DNA of 64,000 nt, from the NCBI GenBank assembly GCA_965646165.1, contig CBFFYP010000011.1:11559-75558 (forward strand), in the 5' to 3' direction. The translations under genes and the position numbers were made by a program. Positions within the stretch are counted from its first letter, which is position 1. Each line of letters starts with the position of its first letter. Under the pieces are notes generated by a model. That model was given only the letters and a program-made list of their open reading frames with translations. It was not told where the DNA came from and ran no database searches. This document shows positions 47,192-55,609 of the stretch, piece after piece. The DNA comes from MGBC114844 sp910585855. Its GTDB lineage: Bacteria > Bacillota > Clostridia > Lachnospirales > Lachnospiraceae.

Positions 47192-47332
47192 AAAATACCT
47201 CTCATTTTTTCAGTAAGAAATGTGTTTAAAGTTTTTGGTTTTCGTGTAATTATTAATGAAATCATAACATAAAAAAACTGTTTTTTCAAACGATATAATA
47301 ATAAACTTTAATTAGGATTTTGGAATTTAAGA

Positions 47333-47665
47333 GGACGCTAGATTCGAAAACAATAGACAGCCTGCTGTTCCGCTCTCCAAAAAGCAAGAAGTTCTAAGAC
47401 TTTTGCCTTTTCCTTTCTCCAACCAGACAGACCGGGGTGCAATTCGCCCTCACTGCAGCCGAAACGAAGTTGGTGTAAGGGGAGATTTTACCAACCACAA
47501 GACAGCCTCTTTTTTATTACACGGGCTAAACACACCCCTTTTTTTTCACACCCTGCATGGAAGCAGGATGTGAAAAAAATCTTAGGTTTTCGAGCAGAAG
47601 TCTAAGAACTTCTAACTTTTTTCCAAAGTCACTGCAGGCTGTCTATTGTTTTCGAATCTGGCTGT
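47333..47665 (+). repeat. Family B variable-arm element, copy B3
   Basis: GGACGC...GGCTGT. Arms 47339-47365 and 47634-47660 match at 26 of 27. The internal long stem AAGTTCTAAGAC.../...GTCTAAGAACTT and the TTTTTTTCACA hairpin are present. Confidence 0.85.
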
Positions 47666-47747
47666 TTTTTGATGCCGAAACAAAAAAAAGAATTGTATTT
47701 AAATTTTTCTAAAAATCTACTCTGTAATAAAACATGATTTCTACCGC

Positions 47748-47915
47748 TATTCAACTGCCTCTTGCGTTCGGTGAAATCCAATCCTTTCCGGCAACATCCT
47801 ATCTCCAAAAGATTAATTAAAGATAATAAATTTTAGTTAGGCTTTCATTGCCTCTCGCTGTTAGTTGGATAGCGGTAGGCAGCCTATTGTTTTCCAATCT
47901 AGTGTTCTCTTTCAA
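47748..47915. repeat. Decayed family B fragments
   Basis: CCTCTTGCGTTCGGTGAAA (about 47758-47776) resembles the GCGTCC end of B2/B5, CCTCTCGCTGTTAGTTGG (47851-47868) their opposite end, and CAGCCTATTGTTTTCCAATC (47881-47900) a right arm like that of B3. They are pieces of one or two further copies with their cores deleted. Confidence 0.6.
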
Positions 47916-47950
47916 AAACTTGTTGAGGATAATAAAAAATTTTTTTCTTG

Positions 47951-47979
47951 TGAAACTTTTTTTGTTTTTTAGAAATCTA
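47951..47979 (+). promoter_or_regulatory. Possible ECF-type promoter before the sigma factor gene
   Basis: TGAAAC (47951-47956) followed by a T-rich spacer of 17 bp and AATCTA (47974-47979), close to the TGAAAC...CGTCTA layout of Firmicute ECF sigma promoters. It would give autoregulation of the sigma/anti-sigma pair. Confidence 0.4.
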
Positions 47980-48014
47980 ATGAAGTAGAAGGGTAGAAAG
48001 GGAGGTGAATCATC

Positions 48015-48575
48015 TTGCACTTTTTTTTCGAAAAAAAAGACAGAACAAATAGAGTATTAATAGAACAGATTATTTTAGAAAAATATAATCAGTATTATCG
48101 TTTGGCTTATAGTTATGTGCATAATGAGGCAGATGCAAATGATATTGTACAAAACGGAACTTATAAAGCATTGCGCAGCAGTCATACGTTAAAAAAAGCG
48201 GAGTATGCAGAAACTTGGATTTATCGAATTATGCTAAATGAATGTTTTCAGTATTTAAAACATCCTAAATTTCTTTCTTATGAGGCAATTTTGGAGAAAA
48301 GTACAGCAGAGGTGGAGATAGGATTTACGGAAGATAGTTATAAAAATATTGATTTGCAGAGAGCATTAGATACTCTTTCTAATCAAGATAAAGCCGTTAT
48401 TTTATTAAAATATTTTGAGGATAAAAAGCTAGAAGAGATTGCAGATATTCTTGATGAAAATTTAAGTACAGTAAAGAGCAGATTATACCGCAGTATAAAG
48501 AAACTGCGGGGGATTCTTTCGGATGAGAAAGGGGAGCAAGGTTATTATTTTAGCAGGGAAGGAGTAGGCAGGTGA
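48015..48575 (+). CDS. ECF RNA polymerase sigma factor, SigV-like
   Basis: 186 aa, TTG start at 48015 behind GGGAGGTG. Region 2 (YNQYYRLAYSYVHNEADANDIVQNGTYKAL) and region 4 (LDTLSNQDKAVILLKYFEDKKLEEIADILDENLSTVKSRLYRSIKKL) are complete. It is paired with an RsiV-like anti-sigma factor four bases downstream, so an envelope-stress or lysozyme response is likely by analogy with Bacillus SigV. Confidence 0.88.
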   Translation: MHFFFEKKDRTNRVLIEQIILEKYNQYYRLAYSYVHNEADANDIVQNGTYKALRSSHTLKKAEYAETWIYRIMLNECFQYLKHPKFLSYEAILEKSTAEVEIGFTEDSYKNIDLQRALDTLSNQDKAVILLKYFEDKKLEEIADILDENLSTVKSRLYRSIKKLRGILSDEKGEQGYYFSREGVGR

Positions 48576-48579
48576 AAAT

Positions 48580-49533
48580 ATGAATAGAGATTTTTCTAAA
48601 ATAAAAAATCAGAAAGAACCATGGGAAGAGGAATTTCAAGAACTGCAGTCATTAAAAAAAGAATATCTAAAACTACAGATGACAGAAGGACAGTTGGAAA
48701 AATTGAGAAAAACAATAGAGGAGGCAGAGAAAATGAATCAGAAAGAGAATAAAAAAAGAAAAAGAATCGTATCGGCTGTAGCAGCGGCAGCATTTGCAGG
48801 AATTTTTTTAATTTTGCCTAATACTTCTGCAGAGATGGCATATGCAATGGAACAGATACCGTTGATTGGTTCGCTTGTAAAAGTAGTGACATTTCGGGAC
48901 TATGAGTATGAAACAGATCGGCATATGGCAGATATTCAAGTTCCAGAAATAGAGTTGGAAGAATCGGCAGAAAATACACAGATACAGGAAAATCTGGAGC
49001 GGACAAAAGATGAAATCAATACAGAGATTCAGGAAATTACAGATAAATTGATAAAGGAATTTGAAGCTCATATAGAGGAGGAAGAGGGATATCAGGATGT
49101 GGTAGTAAAAGGGGAGAGATTAGCAACAACAGAGGATTATTTTACGTTAAAATTGATTTGTTATCAGGGAGCAGGAAGCGGATATCAGTGGAATTATTAT
49201 TATACGATTGATCTCAATACAGGAGAGCGTCTGCAGTTAAAAGATCTTTTTTATGAAGGGACAGATTATATTACTTTGATTAGTGAAAGTATTAAAACAC
49301 AGATGCAGGAACAGATGGATGCAGATGAAAGTATTTACTATTGGTTAAATGATGAGATAGAAGAGTGGAATTTTCATACAATTACGGAAGAAACCTCTTT
49401 TTATTTAAATGAAAAGGATCAGGTTGTGATTGGGTTTGATGAAGGGGAAGTAGCACCAATGTATATGGGAACAGTGGAGTTTGAGATTCCGAAAGAAGTA
49501 TTAAGTGAGATTCGGAAAGTGCAGGGACAATAA
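48580..49533 (+). CDS. RsiV-like membrane anti-sigma factor (DUF4163/DUF3298)
   Basis: 317 aa. The cytoplasmic helical N-terminus (about 1-62, sigma-binding) is followed by one TM (about 63-84, VSAVAAAAFAGIFLILP) and an extracellular domain with ATTEDYFTLKLICYQGAGSGYQWNYYYTIDLNTGERLQLKDLF, the DUF4163/DUF3298 fold of RsiV. In Bacillus this domain binds lysozyme and triggers regulated proteolysis; here the ligand is inferred only. The MAYAME...SLVKVVTFRDYE segment just after the membrane is the likely site-1 region. Confidence 0.83.
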   Translation: MNRDFSKIKNQKEPWEEEFQELQSLKKEYLKLQMTEGQLEKLRKTIEEAEKMNQKENKKRKRIVSAVAAAAFAGIFLILPNTSAEMAYAMEQIPLIGSLVKVVTFRDYEYETDRHMADIQVPEIELEESAENTQIQENLERTKDEINTEIQEITDKLIKEFEAHIEEEEGYQDVVVKGERLATTEDYFTLKLICYQGAGSGYQWNYYYTIDLNTGERLQLKDLFYEGTDYITLISESIKTQMQEQMDADESIYYWLNDEIEEWNFHTITEETSFYLNEKDQVVIGFDEGEVAPMYMGTVEFEIPKEVLSEIRKVQGQ

Positions 49534-49539
49534 GGAGGG

Positions 49540-49597
49540 GGATATCCAAAGCCGAAGGGAAATGATGACCTTGCAGTTCCCTTCGGCTTTCGGATGT
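49540..49597 (+). repeat. Minimal family A derivative (A12), likely terminator hairpin
   Basis: GGATAT, left arm 49546-49561, loop ATGATGACCTTGCA (a piece of the A core), right arm 49577-49593, then GGATGT. The arms pair over about 16 bp with one bulged base. The core was lost by deletion between the arm AAGGGAA and the core GGGAAATG. It lies directly behind the anti-sigma gene. Confidence 0.75.
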
Positions 49598-49625
49598 ATA
49601 TTCTGGATGGAGTAGAGCGGTTATT

Positions 49626-51290
49626 TTAAATACTATTAATTTGGATAACTAGATCGGCTGCTGCAATGGTGCTGGGGCGGTGGGCTATCATTAGTATGGT
49701 ATGTTCTTGTTTTAAGGCTTTGATAGCATCTTGTATAAGAGATTCGGATTCGTTGTCAAGTGCAGAGGTAGCTTCATCTAGTATCATAATAGGGGAGTTT
49801 TTGATGATAGCACGGGCGATGGCAATTCGCTGTTTTTCTCCTCCTGAAAGAGTATTTCCTCGTTCACCTAGTATGGTCTGATATCCATCTGGCAGTTTGA
49901 CGATAAAGTCATGGGCATTGGCTGCTTTGGCTGCTGCTATAATTTCTTTATGGCTGGCATTGGGTTTGCCATAGGATATGTTTTCGGCAATCGTAGTTTC
50001 GTATAAGTAGGGTTCTTGTGGAACGTAGGCAATTTGTTCACGGATTTCTTTGAGGGTAAGATTGCAGTAGTCTTTTCCGTTTATAGATATAGTTCCGTTT
50101 TCTATTGGATAAAAGCCAAGTAAAAGTTTGGCAAGGGTGCTTTTTCCGCATCCAGATTCACCGGTTATTGCTGTAAAAGTTCCCTTTTGGATCTCCATGG
50201 AAAATTGATTGAAAATATTTTGTATTCCGTTATAGGAAAAACTGATGTTTTGTATAGACAGTATGGTTTCTTTTTCTGTTGTATTGGAATGGGTTGGGCA
50301 GTTGTCGGAATAGGTTATCTTCCACTGTTTGGGTTCTTCTTCCATATCAAGAAATTCAAAAATTTTTTCGGCATTAGCAATACAGTTCATCATTTGAGGC
50401 AGGTATTGTCCTATTTCTAAAAAAGCATATCGAAATGTGCCGTATAGGGAATAAAGTGCTGTTAGTGCACCCAGACTAATTCGATTTTGTGATACAAACC
50501 AGATACCAAGCCCTAAAAAGGCTAATGCACCAGTTAAGTCAAACATACAGTTTAGTGATTCTAGTCCGGCGGATAACCGGTTGGTATTTTTTTGGATATG
50601 AAAGTATTCTTTGTTGGAAACTTCATATTCGTTTAATAGTTTTGTACCAATCGGAAAAATTTTAATAAGTTCGATACCAGACAATATGCTTGTTAGTTTT
50701 TCCAGCATTTTTTGGTTTTTGTCGGAAAGAAGCCTGCCGGCTGTTTTCATTGGATTTGCAAAAAGACTGTTTCCGGCAAAGGCAAGCAGGCTGATTTCTA
50801 TAAGGCAAAGTGTAAGTTCCCAGCTAAAGTAAAGCATAGGAATAAGATACATAATAGTAGAAAGTATGGCAGAGAGCAAGCGGCGAAGTCTGGAAGTGTA
50901 GATATCCGATGCCTTTTGTGTATCAAAGATGAGCCGTGACATAAAATTGCTGCTGTGATTTTTTTCATAATAGGACATCGGAAGCCGCATTGCTTTGGAA
51001 AATACCAGTTTTTCTAATTTTCCCGCTCCGGTTCTTCCTTCAATATTGTAACATATAATACTAAAGCGCCAGATTAGAAGACATAATACAAATATGGCAA
51101 AGTTTATAAATACAGAAAAAAGAATCGAATCGGTATTTTTGTTTTGTGCTGCTGTGATAATATTTTTAATTAGATAGGAATTGGCAATTTTGCTTCCTGC
51201 TAATCCAATAGTAGACAGCAAGATTGCGCCTAAATAGATGGGCAGCCGTTCTTCTAGTAAGCGCATAAATCGAAAAAAAGTTTGAAACAT
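49626..51290 (-). CDS. ABC exporter, fused permease-ATPase (half-transporter 2)
   Basis: 554 aa. Six TM segments in the first 300 residues, then the ATPase: Walker A GESGCGKSTLAKLLLG, Q-loop AYVPQEPYLYE, signature LSGGEKQRIAIARA, Walker B IMILDEATSALD and H-loop IAHR. AAGGAG before the ATG. It follows a second half-transporter by 14 bp, so the two probably form a heterodimeric exporter of drugs, peptides or lipids, controlled by the HTH-PurM protein at the operon front. Confidence 0.9.
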   Translation of the reverse strand: MFQTFFRFMRLLEERLPIYLGAILLSTIGLAGSKIANSYLIKNIITAAQNKNTDSILFSVFINFAIFVLCLLIWRFSIICYNIEGRTGAGKLEKLVFSKAMRLPMSYYEKNHSSNFMSRLIFDTQKASDIYTSRLRRLLSAILSTIMYLIPMLYFSWELTLCLIEISLLAFAGNSLFANPMKTAGRLLSDKNQKMLEKLTSILSGIELIKIFPIGTKLLNEYEVSNKEYFHIQKNTNRLSAGLESLNCMFDLTGALAFLGLGIWFVSQNRISLGALTALYSLYGTFRYAFLEIGQYLPQMMNCIANAEKIFEFLDMEEEPKQWKITYSDNCPTHSNTTEKETILSIQNISFSYNGIQNIFNQFSMEIQKGTFTAITGESGCGKSTLAKLLLGFYPIENGTISINGKDYCNLTLKEIREQIAYVPQEPYLYETTIAENISYGKPNASHKEIIAAAKAANAHDFIVKLPDGYQTILGERGNTLSGGEKQRIAIARAIIKNSPIMILDEATSALDNESESLIQDAIKALKQEHTILMIAHRPSTIAAADLVIQINSI

Positions 51291-51304
51291 ATTTGATTGA
51301 CTCC

Positions 51305-53005
51305 TTATCCCTTGGCATACATTTTTGCATAGATGCCTTGTTTTTCTAAAAGTTCCTGATGACGTCCAGATTCCGCTATTTTTCCACCACTGACAACATA
51401 AATTTGCTTTGCATTTTTAATAGTAGAAAGTCTATGTGCAATAGTAATAACTGTTCTTCCCGCTGCAATTCGTTCGATTGCTTCCTGCAGTTTCTGTTCG
51501 GCTTCTAGATTGACAGAGGCGGTCGGTTCATCTAAAAGAAGTATAGGTGCGTCTTTTAAAAAAGCTCTTGCAATGGAAATTCGCTGTCTTTGTCCACCGG
51601 AAAGAAATACACCACGTTCCCCTACAAGAGTGTTATATCCATCTGGAAGCTGTATAATAAACTGGTGGATATTGGCATTTTTACAGGCTTCTATAATTTC
51701 CTCGTCTGTTGCATTTTCTTTTCCGCAGGCCACATTTTGCCGGATGGTTTCGGGAAATAGAAAGATATTTTGTGAAACCTCCGAAAAACAGCTTCTTGCT
51801 GCTTCTAAATCCCAGTCTTCAAAGAAATGTCCAAACAGCTTATATTGACCGCTGTTTTTTTCATAAAAACCGCAAAGCAGTTTAAAAATAGTTGTTTTTC
51901 CTTCTCCTGAGCCTCCTACAAAAGCGGTTTGTTCACCAGATTCAATGGAAAAACTGATATCATGGAAGACTGGATGATCACTGTTACTATAGGAAAAATT
52001 AATATTATTCCATTCAATAGCAGGAATTTTTCCGATATTTTGGGGCAGTTTCTGTATCATACCACCCTTTCGTTCTTCTTTTTGATTATAGATTTCCTGT
52101 ATTCTTTTTAGTGATACTCCAATCTCACGGATATCGTTGACACAGAATACAATATCTCCAATCGGAAATAAAATTCTATTAAGAATTACTGTAAATGCCA
52201 GCATTTCTCCAATAGTAATTCTGCCATGCATTGTTTCGTACAGTGCGAATAGATAGCAGAATATAACAGGGATGGTAGTGATTACATTTTTTAGTACCCA
52301 GCCAAGTGAAGAAATTCGTGTACTTTTACTTGCCTGTTTTACCATATTGTCAACAATGGTATCTATTTTTTGTTTGTGCAGTTCATAGAGATTATAACTT
52401 CTGCCGACTGTGATACCTTGAATGGCATCATAGGCTTTTTCGGTACGTTCATCCATGTGGGTACGCAGCTTTTTGGCTAATTCTGCCAGTTTCTTTGAAA
52501 GTTTGTCTGCTACCACCAGCATAATCGGATAACTGATAAATAATACAATGATTAGAAAGACATCCATTTGAATAAGATATATGGTTGCTGTAACTACAGT
52601 AACAATATTTACAAGAAGATTTGGAAGAATTTCTGAAAAAAATTTTCCTAATTCCTCCATATCTGATATTAATCTTGTCATAATACTGCCTGTTCCATTT
52701 TTATCAAAATAGGAAAAAGGCAATTTGGTTAAATGTCTGCTAAGAGAGGTACGTATTTCTTTTTGTACCATTGCACTGTAGTGATTTCCAAAAATATTTT
52801 TAAAGTAGGATATAACTGTTCCAAGTAAGACTATCCACAAAAGGGGTGTCATTAATTTCGAAAAATATACAGGCTGACCGGAAAGCATGGTGTCTGTGGC
52901 TTCTGCAATCAGATCGTTTCCCAAAATAATAATTTCATTTAAAATAACGGAGGCAATTAGAAATAAAAATAGCATATATCCGTTGCGTATACTTGCTTTT
53001 ACCAT
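51305..53005 (-). CDS. ABC exporter, fused permease-ATPase (half-transporter 1)
   Basis: 566 aa from the ATG at 53005 (AAGGAG just upstream; an earlier ATG at 53026 precedes that site). TM domain with six helices, then Walker A GGSGEGKTTIFKLLCG, signature LSGGQRQRISIARA, Walker B ILLLDEPTASVN and IAHRLSTI. After Walker B it has Ser-Val-Asn in place of the usual SALD, so the D-loop differs. The start overlaps the stop of the HTH-PurM gene (7 nt), showing translational coupling. Confidence 0.9.
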   Translation of the reverse strand: MVKASIRNGYMLFLFLIASVILNEIIILGNDLIAEATDTMLSGQPVYFSKLMTPLLWIVLLGTVISYFKNIFGNHYSAMVQKEIRTSLSRHLTKLPFSYFDKNGTGSIMTRLISDMEELGKFFSEILPNLLVNIVTVVTATIYLIQMDVFLIIVLFISYPIMLVVADKLSKKLAELAKKLRTHMDERTEKAYDAIQGITVGRSYNLYELHKQKIDTIVDNMVKQASKSTRISSLGWVLKNVITTIPVIFCYLFALYETMHGRITIGEMLAFTVILNRILFPIGDIVFCVNDIREIGVSLKRIQEIYNQKEERKGGMIQKLPQNIGKIPAIEWNNINFSYSNSDHPVFHDISFSIESGEQTAFVGGSGEGKTTIFKLLCGFYEKNSGQYKLFGHFFEDWDLEAARSCFSEVSQNIFLFPETIRQNVACGKENATDEEIIEACKNANIHQFIIQLPDGYNTLVGERGVFLSGGQRQRISIARAFLKDAPILLLDEPTASVNLEAEQKLQEAIERIAAGRTVITIAHRLSTIKNAKQIYVVSGGKIAESGRHQELLEKQGIYAKMYAKG

Positions 53006-54258
53006 TTGACTGCTCCTTCTATCCATACCTTTTCATCGGGGTAGGAATCATTCTTTTTTATTTTTCCCATAATATAGTATTTATGATGTTTTTCAATTAT
53101 TTTTATTGCTTTATCAAAAGATGTTTCTGATATAACCAGCAACATTCCAATGCCAAAAGAAAAGTGATGAAAAAAACATTCTTTGTTCATCATATTTAAA
53201 TGATACAAATAGTGAAACAGCGGGGAAAGTGGGATAGATGCGGCAGAAATTGCTGCACCAAGCCCTTCTGGCATACTACTGTAGGATCTGCGCCGAAATA
53301 GAGAATTGCTGATACAGAAAATTCCATGCAGAAGCCCTTGTGTATAAAGTTCCCAAACAACGGCTGCATAAGAAGTATTTGGTTTCATAAGTTCATCTAT
53401 AAAAGTACTGTGACAGTTAAGTTTTGTATAGATGATTTCTGGTTTTCGATCAATCATAACTTTTATTATCGGATAGCTTAGACTGGATATCCCTTCTGTA
53501 TGAAGTCCGATGATTCGATCCCCTTCTGTGATTTGATTTCCTGTTATTAATTTTTTTCTGTCGGCAATTCCTATAATCGAAGCATTGATTTTATATTCGT
53601 TAGGATGATAGTTTATCGGCTGCGCCGCCAGTTCAAGACCAGCAAATGCAATATTATTGTTTTCACAGGTTTCTTTGAAGGCTTCTCCCATAATAAGAAT
53701 CTGTCCGCTGTCATGATTGCCGCAGACAATCGTTGCCTGAAGAAGAACTGGTTTTGCTCCAAAGCGGATTAAATTGTTTATTGCATTAGCAGCCAAATCC
53801 ATACAGATTTCTCGATCATATCCATGTTCCATTGCAAGATGTTCTTTTGAACCGGGGACATGATTGGCAAGTACATAGACAGGGTCTTCTAGTTCAGTTG
53901 TATTTGGTTTAAAAAATATGGGGTCGATATACTTTGCATGAAGCAGCATGTCATTTTGGGTAGTAAGACGGCTTAGTTTGTCTTTTAGCAGATAAAGTTT
54001 TTTTATGTCTAAGCCGGCATCTAAATAACTGATTTCATGTTCTTCCTCAGAAGATCCATTTAGAAGAAAGTCTACTGTTGTTTCGAGTAAATGTGAAATA
54101 TCGTAAATCATATCTACAGATGGCAGGCTGATGCCCTGTTCCCATCTTGAAACTGCCTGATAGGATACATTTAATAAATCGGCAAGTTGTTTTTGTGTCA
54201 TTCCTTTGATTTTTCTCTGTGTTGAAATTGCTCTGCCTACTTTTTCTCTGTCTAACAT
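52999..54258 (-). CDS. XRE-type HTH fused to a PurM/AIR-synthase-like domain
   Basis: 419 aa. The ATG at 54258 is chosen because AAGGAGG lies 10 nt upstream; a longer frame from 54306 runs through that site. HTH_XRE at about 1-68 (MTQKQLADLLNVSYQAVSRWEQG). Residues about 110-410 follow the PurM fold: DLAANAINNLIRFGAKPVLLQATI, GEAFKETCENNNIAFAGLELAAQP, GDRIIGLHTEGISSLSYPIIK and a C-terminal FHHFSFGIGMLLVI. PurM normally makes aminoimidazole ribotide; here it is more likely a small-molecule (nucleotide) sensor controlling the exporter genes. It is first gene of the operon. Confidence 0.82.
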   Translation of the reverse strand: MLDREKVGRAISTQRKIKGMTQKQLADLLNVSYQAVSRWEQGISLPSVDMIYDISHLLETTVDFLLNGSSEEEHEISYLDAGLDIKKLYLLKDKLSRLTTQNDMLLHAKYIDPIFFKPNTTELEDPVYVLANHVPGSKEHLAMEHGYDREICMDLAANAINNLIRFGAKPVLLQATIVCGNHDSGQILIMGEAFKETCENNNIAFAGLELAAQPINYHPNEYKINASIIGIADRKKLITGNQITEGDRIIGLHTEGISSLSYPIIKVMIDRKPEIIYTKLNCHSTFIDELMKPNTSYAAVVWELYTQGLLHGIFCISNSLFRRRSYSSMPEGLGAAISAASIPLSPLFHYLYHLNMMNKECFFHHFSFGIGMLLVISETSFDKAIKIIEKHHKYYIMGKIKKNDSYPDEKVWIEGAVKW

Positions 54259-54434
54259 AAATAAGCTTCCTCCTTGTATTTTATTTCTATTGTTTCCTAT
54301 AAACAAGAGATAGTATATTTTTTGGGAAAAAGATATTTTATTTGATAACTAAAATTTTATCATAAGAGGAATATCTCTACAATCAACAAATAATTGAGGA
54401 AGAATAAAAAACTCAATTAAAAAGAAGATAGGGG

Positions 54435-54766
54435 GGACGCCAGATTCGAAAACGGTGAGCAGTATGCTGTTCCGGTTTCCAAAAAGCAAGAAGTTCTAAG
54501 ACTTCTGCCTTTTCCTTGTTCCAACCAGACAGACCGGGGCGCAATTCGCCCTTATGACAACCGAAACGAAACAGATGTAAGGAAGGATTCTACCAGCCTT
54601 AAGACAGCTTCTTTCCTATCATCTGGGCTAAACACGCCCCTTTTTTTCACACCCTGCATGGAAGCAGGATGTGAAAAAAATCTTAGGTGTTCGAGCAGAA
54701 GTCTAAGAACTTCTAACTTTTTTCCAAAGTCACTGCATACTGCCCACCGTTTTCGAATCTGGCTGT
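54435..54766 (+). repeat. Family B variable-arm element, copy B4
   Basis: GGACGC...GGCTGT. Arms 54441-54467 and 54735-54761 match at 26 of 27. Internal stem 54491-54508 with 54695-54712 is perfect over 18 bp. Apical hairpin TTTTTTTCACACCCTGC / GCAGGATGTGAAAAAAA at 54641-54680. Tail-to-tail with B5, 56 bp away. Confidence 0.87.
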
Positions 54767-54822
54767 TTCTTGACTCCGGAACAGAAAAAGAATTATCTAT
54801 AATTCCTACCACTATTCAACGA

Positions 54823-55154
54823 ACAGCGAGAGGCGGTTTGCTTCTGTCCTTTGCCTGCGACTTCGGAGAACGGTTAGAAAGTCTTGGGCTTCTGTGGAAG
54901 CACCTAGAATTTTTTGCATATCCTGCTTCTATGCAGGGTATGCAAAAAAAGGGGCGTGTTTAGCCCGGAGGATAGGGAAGAGGATGTATTATGTCTGGTA
55001 AAATCCTTTCTTAAACCCGGTTCGTTTCGGTTGTTATGAGGGCGAATTGCGCCCCGGTTCGTCTGGTTGGATGAACCGAAATCAGAAGCCGTAGACTTTC
55101 TTACCGTTTGGAGCGGAGCAGGCAAAGGACAGAAGCAAACCGCCTCTTGCGTCC
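54823..55154 (-). repeat. Family B variable-arm element, copy B5
   Basis: On the minus strand it runs from GGACGC (55154) to the ACAGC end (54823). Arms 54826-54855 and 55121-55150 match at 29 of 30. The apical hairpin uses GCATACCCTGC/GCAGGATATGC instead of the CACACCCTGC form of B4. It ends 69 bp before the clpS promoter. Confidence 0.87.
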
Positions 55155-55222
55155 GGTGAAAGAAAATTTTTTTCGGCAGCGTCTTGGTTTGTGAGTTTAT
55201 ATTGTTATATGATGAGTTCAGG

Positions 55223-55251
55223 TAGTCAAAAGAAAGGATTTGTGCTATACT
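55223..55251 (+). promoter_or_regulatory. Promoter of clpS-clpA-aat
   Basis: TAGTCA (55223-55228), 17-bp spacer, TATACT (55246-55251) with TTTGTGC before it. The same TTTGTGCTATACTAG string forms the SOS promoter at 13.4 kb. Confidence 0.55.
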
Positions 55252-55307
55252 AGCGCTGTGGGGTTTTATTATGTTTTTTTAGGGAAAAGAATAAGGAGTC
55301 GTTGTTT

Positions 55308-55607
55308 ATGTCGGTACAGGGAGAAACGAAAGAAAGAATAAAAATTCAAGTACGAGAGCCAAAGCGTTATCAAGTAATGATGCATAATGATGATTTTACA
55401 TCTATGGATTTTGTGGTGGAAATTTTAGTGGAGATTTTTCATAAATCAGAGCCGGAGGCAAATCGGCTGATGTTGATGGTGCATAGAAGCGGGAAGGCGT
55501 CTGTGGGATCTTATCCTTATGATATTGCAGTAACAAAAGTACAGGCAGCACAAGAAAGAGCAAAGGAAGAAGGATTTCCGTTTCGGATGACCGTTGAGGA
55601 GGTGTAA
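55308..55607 (+). CDS. clpS: ClpS, N-degron adaptor for ClpA
   Basis: 99 aa from the ATG at 55308 (AAGGAG 9 nt upstream; a TTG at 55302 is possible). Signature PKRYQVMMHNDDFTSMDFVVEIL, with the DD pair that holds the N-terminal amine, and HRSGKASVGSYPYDIAVTKV. It delivers proteins with N-terminal Leu, Phe, Tyr or Trp to ClpA. Its stop is 2 nt from clpA. Confidence 0.94.
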   Translation: MSVQGETKERIKIQVREPKRYQVMMHNDDFTSMDFVVEILVEIFHKSEPEANRLMLMVHRSGKASVGSYPYDIAVTKVQAAQERAKEEGFPFRMTVEEV

Positions 55608-55609
55608 TT

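Noticed and set aside
54552..54963. Open frames of 86 and 101 codons across B4 and B5 (both strands)
   Set aside because: They translate repeat-element sequence, lack ribosome sites and are not maintained between copies.
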